From: JAHDCC01 sp964551835
GTDB taxonomy: Bacteria > Actinomycetota > Acidimicrobiia > Acidimicrobiales > SZUA-35
Assembly: GCA_964551835.1 (NCBI GenBank)
Contig: CAZKEM010000073.1
Coordinates: 1-16,460 of the forward strand
Direction: 5' to 3'
DNA: 16,460 nt
Below, piece by piece: positions 1 to 7,295 of the stretch. Position 1 is the stretch's first letter. Each line of letters begins with the position of its first letter. Under the pieces are notes generated by a model. It did not search any database. It was given only the letters and a program-made list of their open reading frames with translations, and was not told the DNA's origin. The translations under genes and the position numbers were made by a program.

Positions 1-975
1 GGCGTGTTCCGTGCCCCTTCTTCAAACGAACTGGTCGACGATGTTCCGGGAACCCTTTATGCCGACGGCGCAATTTTTGACCCACAAGCCAACTCTTGGA
101 GGTCGATCCCGGACGGTCCGCTGGACGGGCGCAGCGGCGCAGTTACGGTAGCAACCCCGGAAGGAATACTCGTTATCGGCGGCGAGGCGAACAGCGAGGC
201 CATGACAGATGGCGCTATCTTCGACCCTGAGTCCGTGAGGTGGACAAAGAGCCCGGACGCCATGACCTGTGTACGTGATGCCGTCTGGGACGAACTAGGA
301 GACCGGGTACTCTTAGCATCGTGTTCATCCAATGACGACACCCAAACCGAAATCTCATCTTGGGATCTTCGGTCTGAAAAATGGACTAACCACAGTCGAG
401 TCCCCTTTACAGATGTCAGATTCGAAATTGTCGGAGACGTCGTTCTAACCAGTTCGAGTGCGGGGAACATAGCGAGCCTCGACCCCCGAGACGAATGGCG
501 AACCGAAGCAGAACTACCCGGTTCTTATGTGCAAGGTCGACAAACCATCGAACACTTTACCTTTATCGACAACGCTAGTGAGGTCACCGTCTTTGTAACC
601 CCAAGAGACCCCGCAGACGGCATTCGCCTTTACGCCCTCAGGCCATCCGAAAAAGACAACGCCTACTCTTGGGTACTTCTTGGCACCATCGATATCGACA
701 CCCCGTCATTACCCGACCCCTACGTGGCTGAGGTCAACGGCCTTGTCGTTGCATCTGTCTCGCGCGGGATCTTGGTGTTTGACTCCGCAAAGAACAAAGT
801 ACAAGTGATTCGGGGCGACAACCCTGCACGCACTGACCGATCCGGCGCTTCGGTGGGCGTTACTTCCGAAGGCCAAGTTATTCAGTGGGGCGGAAGGACC
901 TCGGATAGAGACAACGACAACACCGACGGCGTCTCGGTCAACACGGGAACAATCTGGAACCTGTCGGCTCGTTAA
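1..975 (+). CDS. Kelch-like beta-propeller protein, 3' part only
   Basis: The frame is open from the first base, so the gene almost certainly begins upstream; the GTG at 4 is only the first start-like codon inside the window. The visible 324 codons contain kelch-type blades: 'DGAIFDP..NSWRSIPDGP..GRSGAVTV..GILVIGGE' followed by a second 'DGAIFDPESVRWTKSP' unit, then weaker blades rich in Gly, Trp and Asp up to 'VIQWGGRTSD..NTGTIWNL'. The paired Gly before a Trp-containing strand about 45-50 residues later is typical of kelch/galactose-oxidase-like propellers. No catalytic residues, membrane segment or anchor are visible in this part. Such propellers are often extracytoplasmic in actinobacteria, but the N-terminus that would show a signal peptide is outside the window. 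The TAA stop lies 8 bases from the 3' end of the convergent tRNA-Arg. Substrate or partner is unknown. Confidence 0.75.
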   Translation, partial: GVFRAPSSNELVDDVPGTLYADGAIFDPQANSWRSIPDGPLDGRSGAVTVATPEGILVIGGEANSEAMTDGAIFDPESVRWTKSPDAMTCVRDAVWDELGDRVLLASCSSNDDTQTEISSWDLRSEKWTNHSRVPFTDVRFEIVGDVVLTSSSAGNIASLDPRDEWRTEAELPGSYVQGRQTIEHFTFIDNASEVTVFVTPRDPADGIRLYALRPSEKDNAYSWVLLGTIDIDTPSLPDPYVAEVNGLVVASVSRGILVFDSAKNKVQVIRGDNPARTDRSGASVGVTSEGQVIQWGGRTSDRDNDNTDGVSVNTGTIWNLSAR

Positions 976-983
976 CTATTTGT

Positions 984-1060
984 TGGTACGCCCAGAGGGA
1001 CTTGAACCCCCAACCGTCTGGTTCGAAGCCAGATACTCTATCCAATTGAGCTATGGACGC
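984..1060 (-). tRNA. tRNA-Arg, anticodon UCG
   Basis: Read on the minus strand, the segment folds as a full cloverleaf. The 7-bp acceptor stem (1060-1054 with 994-988) has a G-U closing pair and one internal U-G. The D arm starts TAGCTCAATTGG, the anticodon stem is TCTGG/CCAGA around loop CTTCGAA, and the T arm contains GGTTCAAGTCC. Loop position 34-36 reads TCG, which decodes CGA arginine codons. Discriminator A is at 987 and a genomically encoded CCA occupies 986-984. The gene is convergent with the propeller gene, separated by 8 bases. Confidence 0.95.
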
Positions 1061-1169
1061 CTAATACTCCAAGTCTAGTCCCAAGACAGCGGCAGAACAC
1101 GCAATTTTTTTCTCTGGGTTCGCTAGGACACATTATCTCCCTCAGCTTTATCTACAATGCGAGGTTAGC

Positions 1170-1185
1170 GTAAGCTGTAAGAAAC
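1170..1185 (+). promoter_or_regulatory. Possible GlnR-type half site upstream of amt
   Basis: The bases GTAAG, six spacer bases and GAAAC resemble one half of the actinobacterial GlnR box (gTnAC-n6-GaAAC), with one mismatch in the first half. The site lies about 70 bases before the amt start, where nitrogen-responsive control would be expected. A TACAAT hexamer at 1153-1158 could be a -10 element, but no good -35 is seen. The assignment rests on a short degenerate motif and is weak. Confidence 0.25.
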
Positions 1186-1252
1186 ATAGCGGGTGCGGAC
1201 CCGCCAGGCGCGATCAATGATGCTCAGCGCCCTATTTATGGGAAGGTGAGCA

Positions 1253-2473
1253 ATGGACGCGATAAACGCGTTGTGGATTATGGTGTCGGCAGCCCTTGTG
1301 CTGCTGATGGTGCCAGGTTTAGCACTGTTTTATGGAGGTATGGGTCGTTCGAAGAACATGCTGAACATGTTGATGATGAACGTGATCTGTCTCGGAATAG
1401 TACCGGTCGTTTGGATAACCGTCGGCTATAGCCTGTCGTCCAACGGCGGTGAAGGTACAAGCAAGTGGATCGGAAACCTCGATTCAGCGTTCCTGCGGGA
1501 CGTACCATTGGTCGAAGGCACAGACAGCCCGCTACTGCTGGTTTTCTTCGCTTTAACGTTCGCATGCATCACTCCGGCGCTAATTTCTGGCGCTGTCGCT
1601 GACCGCATGAAATTCTCGGCCTGGGTTACCTTCGTCCCAATCTGGCTCCTCGCTGTTTTTGTTCCAGCTTGGGCATGGGTCTTCCGTGGAAACGGGTTCC
1701 TTCAAGCTCGAGGCAGCTTAGACTTCGCTGGCGGAACGGTCGTCCACGTCGCCGCCGGTGCCGCCGCACTGGCCTTGGTCACGGTTCTAGGCAACCGCAG
1801 AGGTTGGCCAGCAGAACCAATGCCACCGCACAATTTACCGTTCACTATGATCGGTGCCGGGCTTCTCTGGTTTGGCTGGTTCGGGTTCAACGCTGGTTCA
1901 GCACTTGCCGTCGATGGCGTGGCAGTACAAGCGTTTGTCAATACGTTCGTGGCGGGAGCGATCGCGATGTTGGCCTGGCTAGTCGTTGAATACATACTGG
2001 ATGGACACGCAACGTCGCTGGGTGCAGCGTCTGGAATCGTCGCTGGACTCGTTGCGATAACGCCTGGGGCTGGGTTCATGGGAACCTGGGGCGCCGCCGT
2101 TGTCGGCTTTGTCGCTGGCATCCTGTGTGCGTTGGCGGTTCGAGCGAAGTTCAAACTCGGATACGACGACGCATTCGACGTCGTCGGTGTTCACCTCGTC
2201 GGCGGACTCGTCGGCGGTGTACTCATTGGAGTAGTCGCCGATAGTAGCGTGTTCGGTGAGGTTGACAAAGCAAAGGACGGTCTACTCGCTGGAGGTAGTG
2301 TCCATCTCCTACTCGAACAGATCTTCGCCAATATCTTTGTGCTGCTGTTCTCTTTCGTAGCGACGTTTATTATCGCCCACGCCATCAAGGCGACGATTGG
2401 GCTGCGGGTTTCGGAAAGCGACGAAACGGCAGGCCTGGACTCGGCGCTCCACGCCGAATCGGCATACAACTAA
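1253..2473 (+). CDS. amt: Ammonium transporter, Amt/AmtB family
   Basis: This 406-residue inner-membrane channel is predicted to move ammonium/ammonia into the cell. The ATG at 1253 is preceded by a good ribosome site (GGGAAGGTGAG). About eleven hydrophobic segments are visible, starting at residues 5-27 ('FYGGMGRSKN' follows the first helix, as in the family). Pore residues are present: 'DFAGGTVVH' with D157 and the first twin histidine H165, 'WFGFNAGSA' at 208-216, and the second twin histidine H314 in 'FDVVGVHLVGG'. The segment just before D157 reads 'AWVFRGNGFL', so the Trp that follows the conserved AH-V motif in many Amt proteins appears as Phe/Arg. The C-terminal tail (about 380-406) is long enough to contact a PII protein, but no glnK or glnD follows; the next gene is mutY on the other strand. 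Family assignment is very secure. Confidence 0.96.
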   Translation: MDAINALWIMVSAALVLLMVPGLALFYGGMGRSKNMLNMLMMNVICLGIVPVVWITVGYSLSSNGGEGTSKWIGNLDSAFLRDVPLVEGTDSPLLLVFFALTFACITPALISGAVADRMKFSAWVTFVPIWLLAVFVPAWAWVFRGNGFLQARGSLDFAGGTVVHVAAGAAALALVTVLGNRRGWPAEPMPPHNLPFTMIGAGLLWFGWFGFNAGSALAVDGVAVQAFVNTFVAGAIAMLAWLVVEYILDGHATSLGAASGIVAGLVAITPGAGFMGTWGAAVVGFVAGILCALAVRAKFKLGYDDAFDVVGVHLVGGLVGGVLIGVVADSSVFGEVDKAKDGLLAGGSVHLLLEQIFANIFVLLFSFVATFIIAHAIKATIGLRVSESDETAGLDSALHAESAYN

Positions 2474-2498
2474 ACGCCACGTCTTGGGACAAACTTTG

Positions 2499-2539
2499 TT
2501 GAGGGTTTGAGCTGGCTTCGAATCTGCTCAAACCCTCAA
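2499..2539. terminator. Bidirectional hairpin terminator between amt and mutY
   Basis: A perfect 14-bp inverted repeat, TTGAGGGTTTGAGC (2499-2512) and its complement (2526-2539), encloses a 13-base loop. It sits between two convergent genes, 25 bases after the amt stop and 66 bases after the mutY stop on the other strand. There is no long T run (the plus-strand tail is TTTCC), so termination strength is uncertain, but the stem is too long and too well placed to be chance. Confidence 0.75.
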
Positions 2540-2605
2540 TTTCCAAATATTAGGTACGCAACATAGCTCAAACGCGGGCAGCCTCGTTCGGAGAAGGTCC
2601 GCCCT

Positions 2606-3469
2606 TTACGGCAACTCGTAGCGGTCGGCTACGCGGACAACAAGGCCGTCAACCAGTAACGTCGCGGCCACTCGTTCGGCCCGGTCGAAGTCGTCACCCC
2701 AACCCATTATCTTTGGCGCGTCGGCTTCGTCGACCGGACCGTCCTTTAAAGCAGCAACCAGGCGGCCTCGACCCTGACGGTCCGAACCTTCAAACGTCGA
2801 CTGAGGGGTCGAAACCCCAGCCGAACCTTTCGCCGGGTCGGCTACGACGTCATCGCCTCGCCAACGACAACCATTGACGATTGGGCACACTTCGCACATC
2901 GGACGCTTAGCTACGCAGACCGCGGCGCCAAGGTCTAGCATCGCCTGGTTCCATGCCCAACCCTCCCCTTCGGGCACGGACGAATCAGCTGCGGTTTGGG
3001 CTTCGGGTCGAGTAAGGGTTCGCCCAGCTTGTCGAGCCAAGATGCGGGCCACGTTCGTATCGAGAACTGCGTCGTCATAGTCGAACGCAAAAACCCGAAC
3101 AGCTCGGGCCGTATAGGGGCCAACTCCGGGAAGGCTCAACAAATCAGCCAGCCCTGAAGGCACATCGCCACCAAAACGTGACTCGATTTCGGTAGCGCAC
3201 CGATGCAAGTTCACAGCCCGCCGGTTAAACCCGAGACCCGACCACATCCCGATTAGCTCAGCGACCGGGGTTTCGGCGCACGCCTGCGGGGTTGGAAACC
3301 GTTCGATGAACTCGGGCCATCGTTGCTCTATCCGAGCGACCTGGGTCTGTTGCAACATGATTTCCGACAACAGAACCCACCACGGGTTTCGTGTCAGTCG
3401 CCACGGAAGGTCACGCCCGTTAGCCGCGTACCATTCCAACAACTTCATCCGCTCTTGAGCGATAATCAT
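2606..3469 (-). CDS. mutY: A/G-specific adenine DNA glycosylase MutY
   Basis: MutY removes adenine mispaired with 8-oxoguanine or guanine in base-excision repair. The HhH-GPD core is complete (numbering from the TTG at 3472): 'LSEIMLQQTQV' carries catalytic Glu37, 'LPGVGPYTA' at 114-122 is the helix-hairpin-helix, and 'VLDTNVARI' holds catalytic Asp138, matching the E. coli numbering. A [4Fe-4S] loop follows with Cys186-x6-Cys193-x2-Cys196-x5-Cys202. The protein is about 288 residues, shorter than E. coli MutY (350), and the C-terminal NUDIX-like 8-oxoG recognition domain is mostly missing, as in many actinobacterial forms; the remaining tail (about 225-288) looks like a short winged-helix-like segment. 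I prefer ATG at 3469 over the adjacent TTG at 3472; TAAGG upstream could serve either. It is divergent from the flavoprotein gene, with a 135-base gap, and convergent with amt. Confidence 0.95.
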   Translation of the reverse strand: MIIAQERMKLLEWYAANGRDLPWRLTRNPWWVLLSEIMLQQTQVARIEQRWPEFIERFPTPQACAETPVAELIGMWSGLGFNRRAVNLHRCATEIESRFGGDVPSGLADLLSLPGVGPYTARAVRVFAFDYDDAVLDTNVARILARQAGRTLTRPEAQTAADSSVPEGEGWAWNQAMLDLGAAVCVAKRPMCEVCPIVNGCRWRGDDVVADPAKGSAGVSTPQSTFEGSDRQGRGRLVAALKDGPVDEADAPKIMGWGDDFDRAERVAATLLVDGLVVRVADRYELP

Positions 3470-3604
3470 CAAACCAAACCTTACGGAGCTAGCAAACGGA
3501 AACCTCGGTGCGGACGGCTCGACCGAGTTATGATTGGGAGCAATCGAGCGATAGTGGTTCTCGATCGACGACCAGTGAGCGGCTTGAACCCAGAAACGGC
3601 AACA

Positions 3605-5362
3605 ATGGTTACAGAAGACCCAACCGATCTACATGATTTGATAATCGTCGGAGGTTCAGCAGCTGGACTATCCGTTGCCATTTCGGCGAAGCGAAGTGGC
3701 ATCGATAAGGTCCGAATAATCGCCAACGGCCCTTCAGTAGCCTTCGACGAATTCGCTGAAGAAAGCGGCCTCAATATCGGTTACGACGAATCGGTCACGG
3801 CCATAGATGCCAACGGTGACAACGTCAGCGTCGTCACCGACAAGGCTACCTATTTAGCCACCGGGTGTCTTATCGCTTCTCGTAAAGACGACCCTCAGTG
3901 GTCCCCGCCAATTACATTTCCGACAAACCCGGGGGTAGCAGTCGACTCGCTCCCTGAAGACCTCGCAGGGAAAGACCTACTAATCGTTGGCCAAACCGAC
4001 AACGCGGTCGAACTGGCATACACCGCAGCCAGCGAGGGGGCGACCGTCGTCGTCTCGGCCAAAGGAATGGACCCCGGCAGCCTTTCTCCTGCGGCCGGAC
4101 AGATGCTGCGCCGTCTTGAACGCGAACGCCGAGCCACCGTACTCTACCGATCAGCACCGAAATCGATCGCCGTCTTTGATGAATGCCCGGTAGCCGTCTT
4201 CGAAGACCGGAGGGTTCCCGATCTCGAATTCGACTCAATCGTATTCGCTTCCGAACACGGACCTGCTACGTCATCACTGAACGTTACTCCGGAGGCGATG
4301 GCTTCAGGGCGGGTCATTCTGATAGACGAACCCAACGAAGACACCGATAGCCCGGTTGGTGACGGCTGGCAGGTGAGCAGCGTCGTTGCCAACGCGCTGT
4401 TCCCCGAGATTGACTTTGGCGAAGAACCAACGACGTCCGAACGCCGACGATCACACGTCGGGGCAATCGAACAGTTGCGAGACGAATACTACAACGCAAC
4501 GATTACCCATTTCGAACCTACCCATTCGGACTTGTGGGTTCTTCGAGTTAAGCCAGACGTCGGCGAAGCCAACTATAAACCAGGCCAGTACGCAACCCTC
4601 GGCTTAGGGTTCTGGGAAGACCGAGTAGATGATGCGGTCGACATTGGCTTAGACGGTCGGTGGCATAAACTCATCCGCCGAAGCTACTCCATCTCCCACC
4701 CAATCTTTGAAGAGTCCGGTTACCTCGCCCATCGTTCCGATAGCGACGAACTCGAGTTTTATATTGTCTTGGTTCCGCCGACGGCAGACAATATCCCAGC
4801 GCTAACCCCAAGGTTGGCCCTAAAAGCTCCGGGGGACCGAATCTTCCTAGGCGCAAAAGTAACAGGACGATACACGCTCGAAGACATAACCGACCCGGAT
4901 ACCGCGGTGGTGTTTCTCTCGACTGGCACCGGGGAAGCCCCACATAATGCGATGGTCGCCGAACTCCTCCAAAAAGGGCATCAGGGCCCAATCGTCTCCG
5001 CGGTTACGGTGAGGCGGTGGGCTGATCTTGGATACATGGATGCTCACCGCAAGCTTGAAAACAACTTTGACAACTACCATTACCTGCCATTGCCGACACG
5101 GGAAACCGACGTCGAGAAACGTTACTTACAAGACCTTCTCGGCAGCGGCGATATCGAATCGGCGATAGGGCAGCCACTAAACCCGAAAGACACCCATTTC
5201 TTTCTGTGCGGGAACCCTGACATGATCGGGCTTCCGGAGAAAATCGACGGCAACGTCGTCTTCCCGGAAACGACGGGGGTCGTGGAGATACTCACCGACC
5301 GGGGCTTTACCCTGGCGCAGCGAGGTGTTGAGGGAAATATCCACTACGAGGAATACTGGTAG
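3605..5362 (+). CDS. Two-module flavoprotein: thioredoxin-reductase-like half fused to ferredoxin-NADP reductase half
   Basis: The reading frame is open from inside mutY, but the ATG at 3605 begins directly before the first domain and gives 585 residues; ATG 3530 is an alternative. Residues 10-270 form a pyridine-nucleotide-disulfide-oxidoreductase-like module: dinucleotide motif 'IIVGGSAAGLS' (13-23), and a second nucleotide-binding turn 'LLIVGQTDNAVELA' (125-138) in which the usual GxGxxA glycines are degenerate. No CxxC redox pair is present. Residues 285-585 form a plant/bacterial-type ferredoxin-NADP reductase: 'KPGQYATL' (325-332), FAD motif 'RRSYSIS' (358-364), NADP motif 'STGTGEAPHN' (439-448), 'CGNPDM' (535-540) and an aromatic C-terminus 'YEEYW' like Fpr enzymes. 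The FNR half should pass electrons between NADPH and ferredoxin or flavodoxin; the N-terminal half may be a second flavin site or a degenerate regulatory module. Ferredoxin genes are not nearby. Confidence 0.85.
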   Translation: MVTEDPTDLHDLIIVGGSAAGLSVAISAKRSGIDKVRIIANGPSVAFDEFAEESGLNIGYDESVTAIDANGDNVSVVTDKATYLATGCLIASRKDDPQWSPPITFPTNPGVAVDSLPEDLAGKDLLIVGQTDNAVELAYTAASEGATVVVSAKGMDPGSLSPAAGQMLRRLERERRATVLYRSAPKSIAVFDECPVAVFEDRRVPDLEFDSIVFASEHGPATSSLNVTPEAMASGRVILIDEPNEDTDSPVGDGWQVSSVVANALFPEIDFGEEPTTSERRRSHVGAIEQLRDEYYNATITHFEPTHSDLWVLRVKPDVGEANYKPGQYATLGLGFWEDRVDDAVDIGLDGRWHKLIRRSYSISHPIFEESGYLAHRSDSDELEFYIVLVPPTADNIPALTPRLALKAPGDRIFLGAKVTGRYTLEDITDPDTAVVFLSTGTGEAPHNAMVAELLQKGHQGPIVSAVTVRRWADLGYMDAHRKLENNFDNYHYLPLPTRETDVEKRYLQDLLGSGDIESAIGQPLNPKDTHFFLCGNPDMIGLPEKIDGNVVFPETTGVVEILTDRGFTLAQRGVEGNIHYEEYW

Positions 5363-5377
5363 ATCTCCGTTCGCCGG

Positions 5378-6553
5378 TCACTTCTCAAGGGCTTTCACAG
5401 GTCTCGTCCTGATGCTGCCGACTGTTTCACGGATCTCCGGTAACATGTCGCGTAGTACTCCCGGGCACTCGGTCGCTGCCCAGTCGAGGTGAGCCACAAT
5501 ATTGGCGACGTCTCGCTCTGCTTGGTTTACCGGGTTGATATAGGTGCCATCGCCGAGAGGGTCAAGGTTATAGATCGTCGACATTAGGATCAAAATAGTC
5601 GTGAGCGACTGAATAGCTTCAGTGGTTGGTTCCTGATCGACGAAGTTGCCGAGCAAGGCGATGCCAAAGTTGCCTGAGTTGAATCCACCGACGTGGGCGC
5701 CCTGGACAGCTTTGAACCTGAGTTTCCCGTCAGAGAACTCCACAATGGTACCGGGTAGGAAACCGCTGCCGGAGTAGCGACCTTCGTAAATATTGCCGCG
5801 TTCGTCGACGAGAAGGTTATACCCGATATCTCCAAAGTTTCGCTCAATCGTCTGAAACTGGTAGATAGCGCGAACTCGTGCCGCTGGGTCAGGGTCATTG
5901 TTTTCGGTAGCCGAATGATGAATCGTAATTTTCTGGAGATCGTGGAACGACGGTGGCGAACCCCACCGATCGTTGCCGTCGTCGTCGAATCGGAGGTCTT
6001 CGACGTTGTCACCGCCCCACGCCGCTCGACTAAAATACCGAGGGATTCTATGCCTTCGACGAGCGTCATGAGAAATAGCCGGAAAGGCACCGCTTCGCTC
6101 GGTTCGTTTCTCACGTGGGCCGTCGGTGGTGTTGAGGGCAACCGGCTGCCCCGACTCTGCGTTGATGGTGTACCGCTGTTCGTCGACGCTGTAAACCACC
6201 GAGGCTGGCGCGTCGGACGCTTGCTTAGCACTGCAATCCAGCGGCAGGGAAACGGTCTTTGGTTGGCCGTTCGGGTCTGCGCTTCCGAGACGAAGTGTCG
6301 GTTCTACGTGATCGGCTAAGGAATGGATCGCGACGAAGTCCGGTTTTATTTCTGGATCATTCTGTTGGTTGAGCGTTCCCGGCTCAACGACTACCTCGGC
6401 GACTGATGCGCTGTCTTCAGCGGTTCCAGGCTTAGATGCTTCGGCTTGGGCTTGCGTCGCTGTTATGCCCAAGGCCGGGACGCTCACAGCAGAGGCCCCG
6501 ATAGCTTGTATCGTCCTCCGACGACTTAGATCAACTTGGTCCTTTTTAGACAT
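5378..6553 (-). CDS. Tat-exported N-acetylmuramoyl-L-alanine amidase, PGRP/amidase_2 type
   Basis: This 391-residue enzyme is predicted to cut the amide bond between N-acetylmuramic acid and L-alanine in peptidoglycan outside the membrane. The N-terminus has a twin-arginine motif 'SRRRTIQ' (10-16), a hydrophobic stretch to about 35 and an 'AQA' cleavage-type sequence near 36. Residues 40-165 are a low-complexity linker with an Ig-like look. The zinc amidase domain spans about 170-380: 'SRAAWGG' (175-181), 'ITIHHSA' with His212/213, 'GYNLLVDERGNIYEGR' including Tyr245, 'GAHVGGFNSGNFGIALLGNF', and the final zinc ligands His355 ('IVAHLDW') and Cys363 ('ATECPG'). The His...Tyr...His-x7-Cys set is that of active PGRP amidases. 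The ATG at 6553 has GGAG about eight bases upstream. It is convergent with the flavoprotein gene (15-base gap). Confidence 0.93.
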   Translation of the reverse strand: MSKKDQVDLSRRRTIQAIGASAVSVPALGITATQAQAEASKPGTAEDSASVAEVVVEPGTLNQQNDPEIKPDFVAIHSLADHVEPTLRLGSADPNGQPKTVSLPLDCSAKQASDAPASVVYSVDEQRYTINAESGQPVALNTTDGPREKRTERSGAFPAISHDARRRHRIPRYFSRAAWGGDNVEDLRFDDDGNDRWGSPPSFHDLQKITIHHSATENNDPDPAARVRAIYQFQTIERNFGDIGYNLLVDERGNIYEGRYSGSGFLPGTIVEFSDGKLRFKAVQGAHVGGFNSGNFGIALLGNFVDQEPTTEAIQSLTTILILMSTIYNLDPLGDGTYINPVNQAERDVANIVAHLDWAATECPGVLRDMLPEIRETVGSIRTRPVKALEK

Positions 6554-6705
6554 ACATATACTCCGAGCTTAGTGATTCGTACCTTCTTGCACGCCATACG
6601 TAGCGTTTACTCACGCCTGGTGTGAGCCCAACTAGCGGTGCGAAACGTCGTAGTTAGTAAAACGAATGCCGTAGGTGTTTTGGGGGACATCGATCTATAG
6701 AAATC

Positions 6706-6735
6706 TTGCAACGGCGCTGCCTGGGAACATATATT
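6706..6735 (+). promoter_or_regulatory. Candidate sigma-70-type promoter for the cold-shock gene
   Basis: TTGCAA (6706-6711) and TATATT (6730-6735) are separated by 18 bases, close to the housekeeping consensus. Transcription would begin near 6742 and leave a leader of about 230 bases before the cold-shock ATG. This is a motif match only; the region has other AT-rich hexamers. Confidence 0.4.
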
Positions 6736-6931
6736 TGTTGGGCACTATGCGTTAACCAGGAATCATCGACAAACGTCGCCATTGACGGCGATTTTCGGGT
6801 CCTGCAGCGGATTCTGGGGAGTTTCCCCGTCGAGCCTCGACCGTTCACTTGCCGCAACCACCCCGACCAGGCGCCGTTCTATGTGTCAAAAAATTTGGAA
6901 ACCAACGGAAACGGCGTAGCGTGTATCTATC

Positions 6932-6953
6932 AGCGGCCCAACACGGTGCCGCT
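6932..6953 (+). promoter_or_regulatory. Leader hairpin just upstream of the cold-shock start
   Basis: AGCGGC (6932-6937) and GCCGCT (6948-6953) form a perfect 6-bp stem with a 10-base loop ending 18 bases before the ATG at 6972. In cold-shock messages, leader structure near the ribosome site controls translation with temperature. A role here is inferred from position only. Confidence 0.35.
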
Positions 6954-6971
6954 AAAGCGAAAGAATAAGTG

Positions 6972-7169
6972 ATGCAAGGAACAGTAAAGTTCTTCAACAG
7001 CGAAAAAGGCTTCGGCTTCATCTCACGGGAAGGTGGTGACGACGTATTCGTCCACTACTCAAACATCTCGGGGGACGGCTACAAGTCATTGGACGAGGGT
7101 CAGGCAGTCGAGTTCGACGTAGCTCCTGGTCGTAAGGGTGAAGAAGCTCAAAACGTACGCGCAATATAA
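6972..7169 (+). CDS. Cold-shock domain protein, CspA family
   Basis: This 65-residue protein is a complete single cold-shock domain that binds single-stranded RNA or DNA and acts as an RNA chaperone in the cytoplasm. RNP1 is 'KGFGFI' (12-17) and RNP2 is 'VFVHY' (25-29), with the usual 'TVKFFNSE' opening and a 'GEEAQNV' ending. I take the ATG at 6972 rather than the adjacent GTG at 6969 because family members start M-Q/A-x-G-T-V. The ribosome site is poor (AAAGAATAAG). The gene stands alone, with its own terminator after the stop. A decayed copy of the same gene lies about 1.35 kb downstream. Confidence 0.97.
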   Translation: MQGTVKFFNSEKGFGFISREGGDDVFVHYSNISGDGYKSLDEGQAVEFDVAPGRKGEEAQNVRAI

Positions 7170-7193
7170 GACTCAAAACTAACTAGCACAATC

Positions 7194-7217
7194 GCCGCTG
7201 ACTTCGGTCGGCGGCGT
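7194..7217 (+). terminator. UUCG-capped intrinsic terminator after the cold-shock gene
   Basis: A 10-bp stem (7194-7203 with 7208-7217, one G-U pair) closes on the very stable tetraloop C-UUCG-G and is followed by TTTGTAGTTTT. It starts 24 bases after the cold-shock stop and separates that gene from the glutathione peroxidase. Confidence 0.9.
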
Positions 7218-7295
7218 TTGTAGTTTTCGGCACGCGGGTGTCTTCATAGAGTATGCAAAGTTGCGCACTTCCGGAGCCCTAGCTACGGTGTGGGA

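Larger units (their letters stand above)
6554..6971. other. 418-base intergenic region: amidase upstream region and cold-shock leader
   Basis: No convincing gene lies here; an 88-codon open frame starting at 6706 has no family resemblance or ribosome site. At 6610-6626 a 17-base imperfect palindrome (CTCACGC/GTGTGAG, one G-T pair, 3-base loop) lies about 60 bases upstream of the minus-strand amidase start and could be an operator. A promoter candidate and a hairpin for the cold-shock gene are listed separately. The length of the interval fits the long untranslated leader usual for cold-shock genes. Confidence 0.5.

Noticed and set aside
3323..3604. N-terminal extension of the flavoprotein frame
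   Set aside because: It overlaps mutY on the other strand, has no domain content, and the first FAD-binding strand begins just after ATG 3605.
4144..4991. Several long minus-strand frames within the flavoprotein gene
   Set aside because: They are shadows of a well-supported plus-strand coding region and have no recognisable motifs.
6706..6972. 88-codon plus-strand frame before the cold-shock gene
   Set aside because: No family resemblance, no ribosome site, and it lies in the probable csp leader and promoter.
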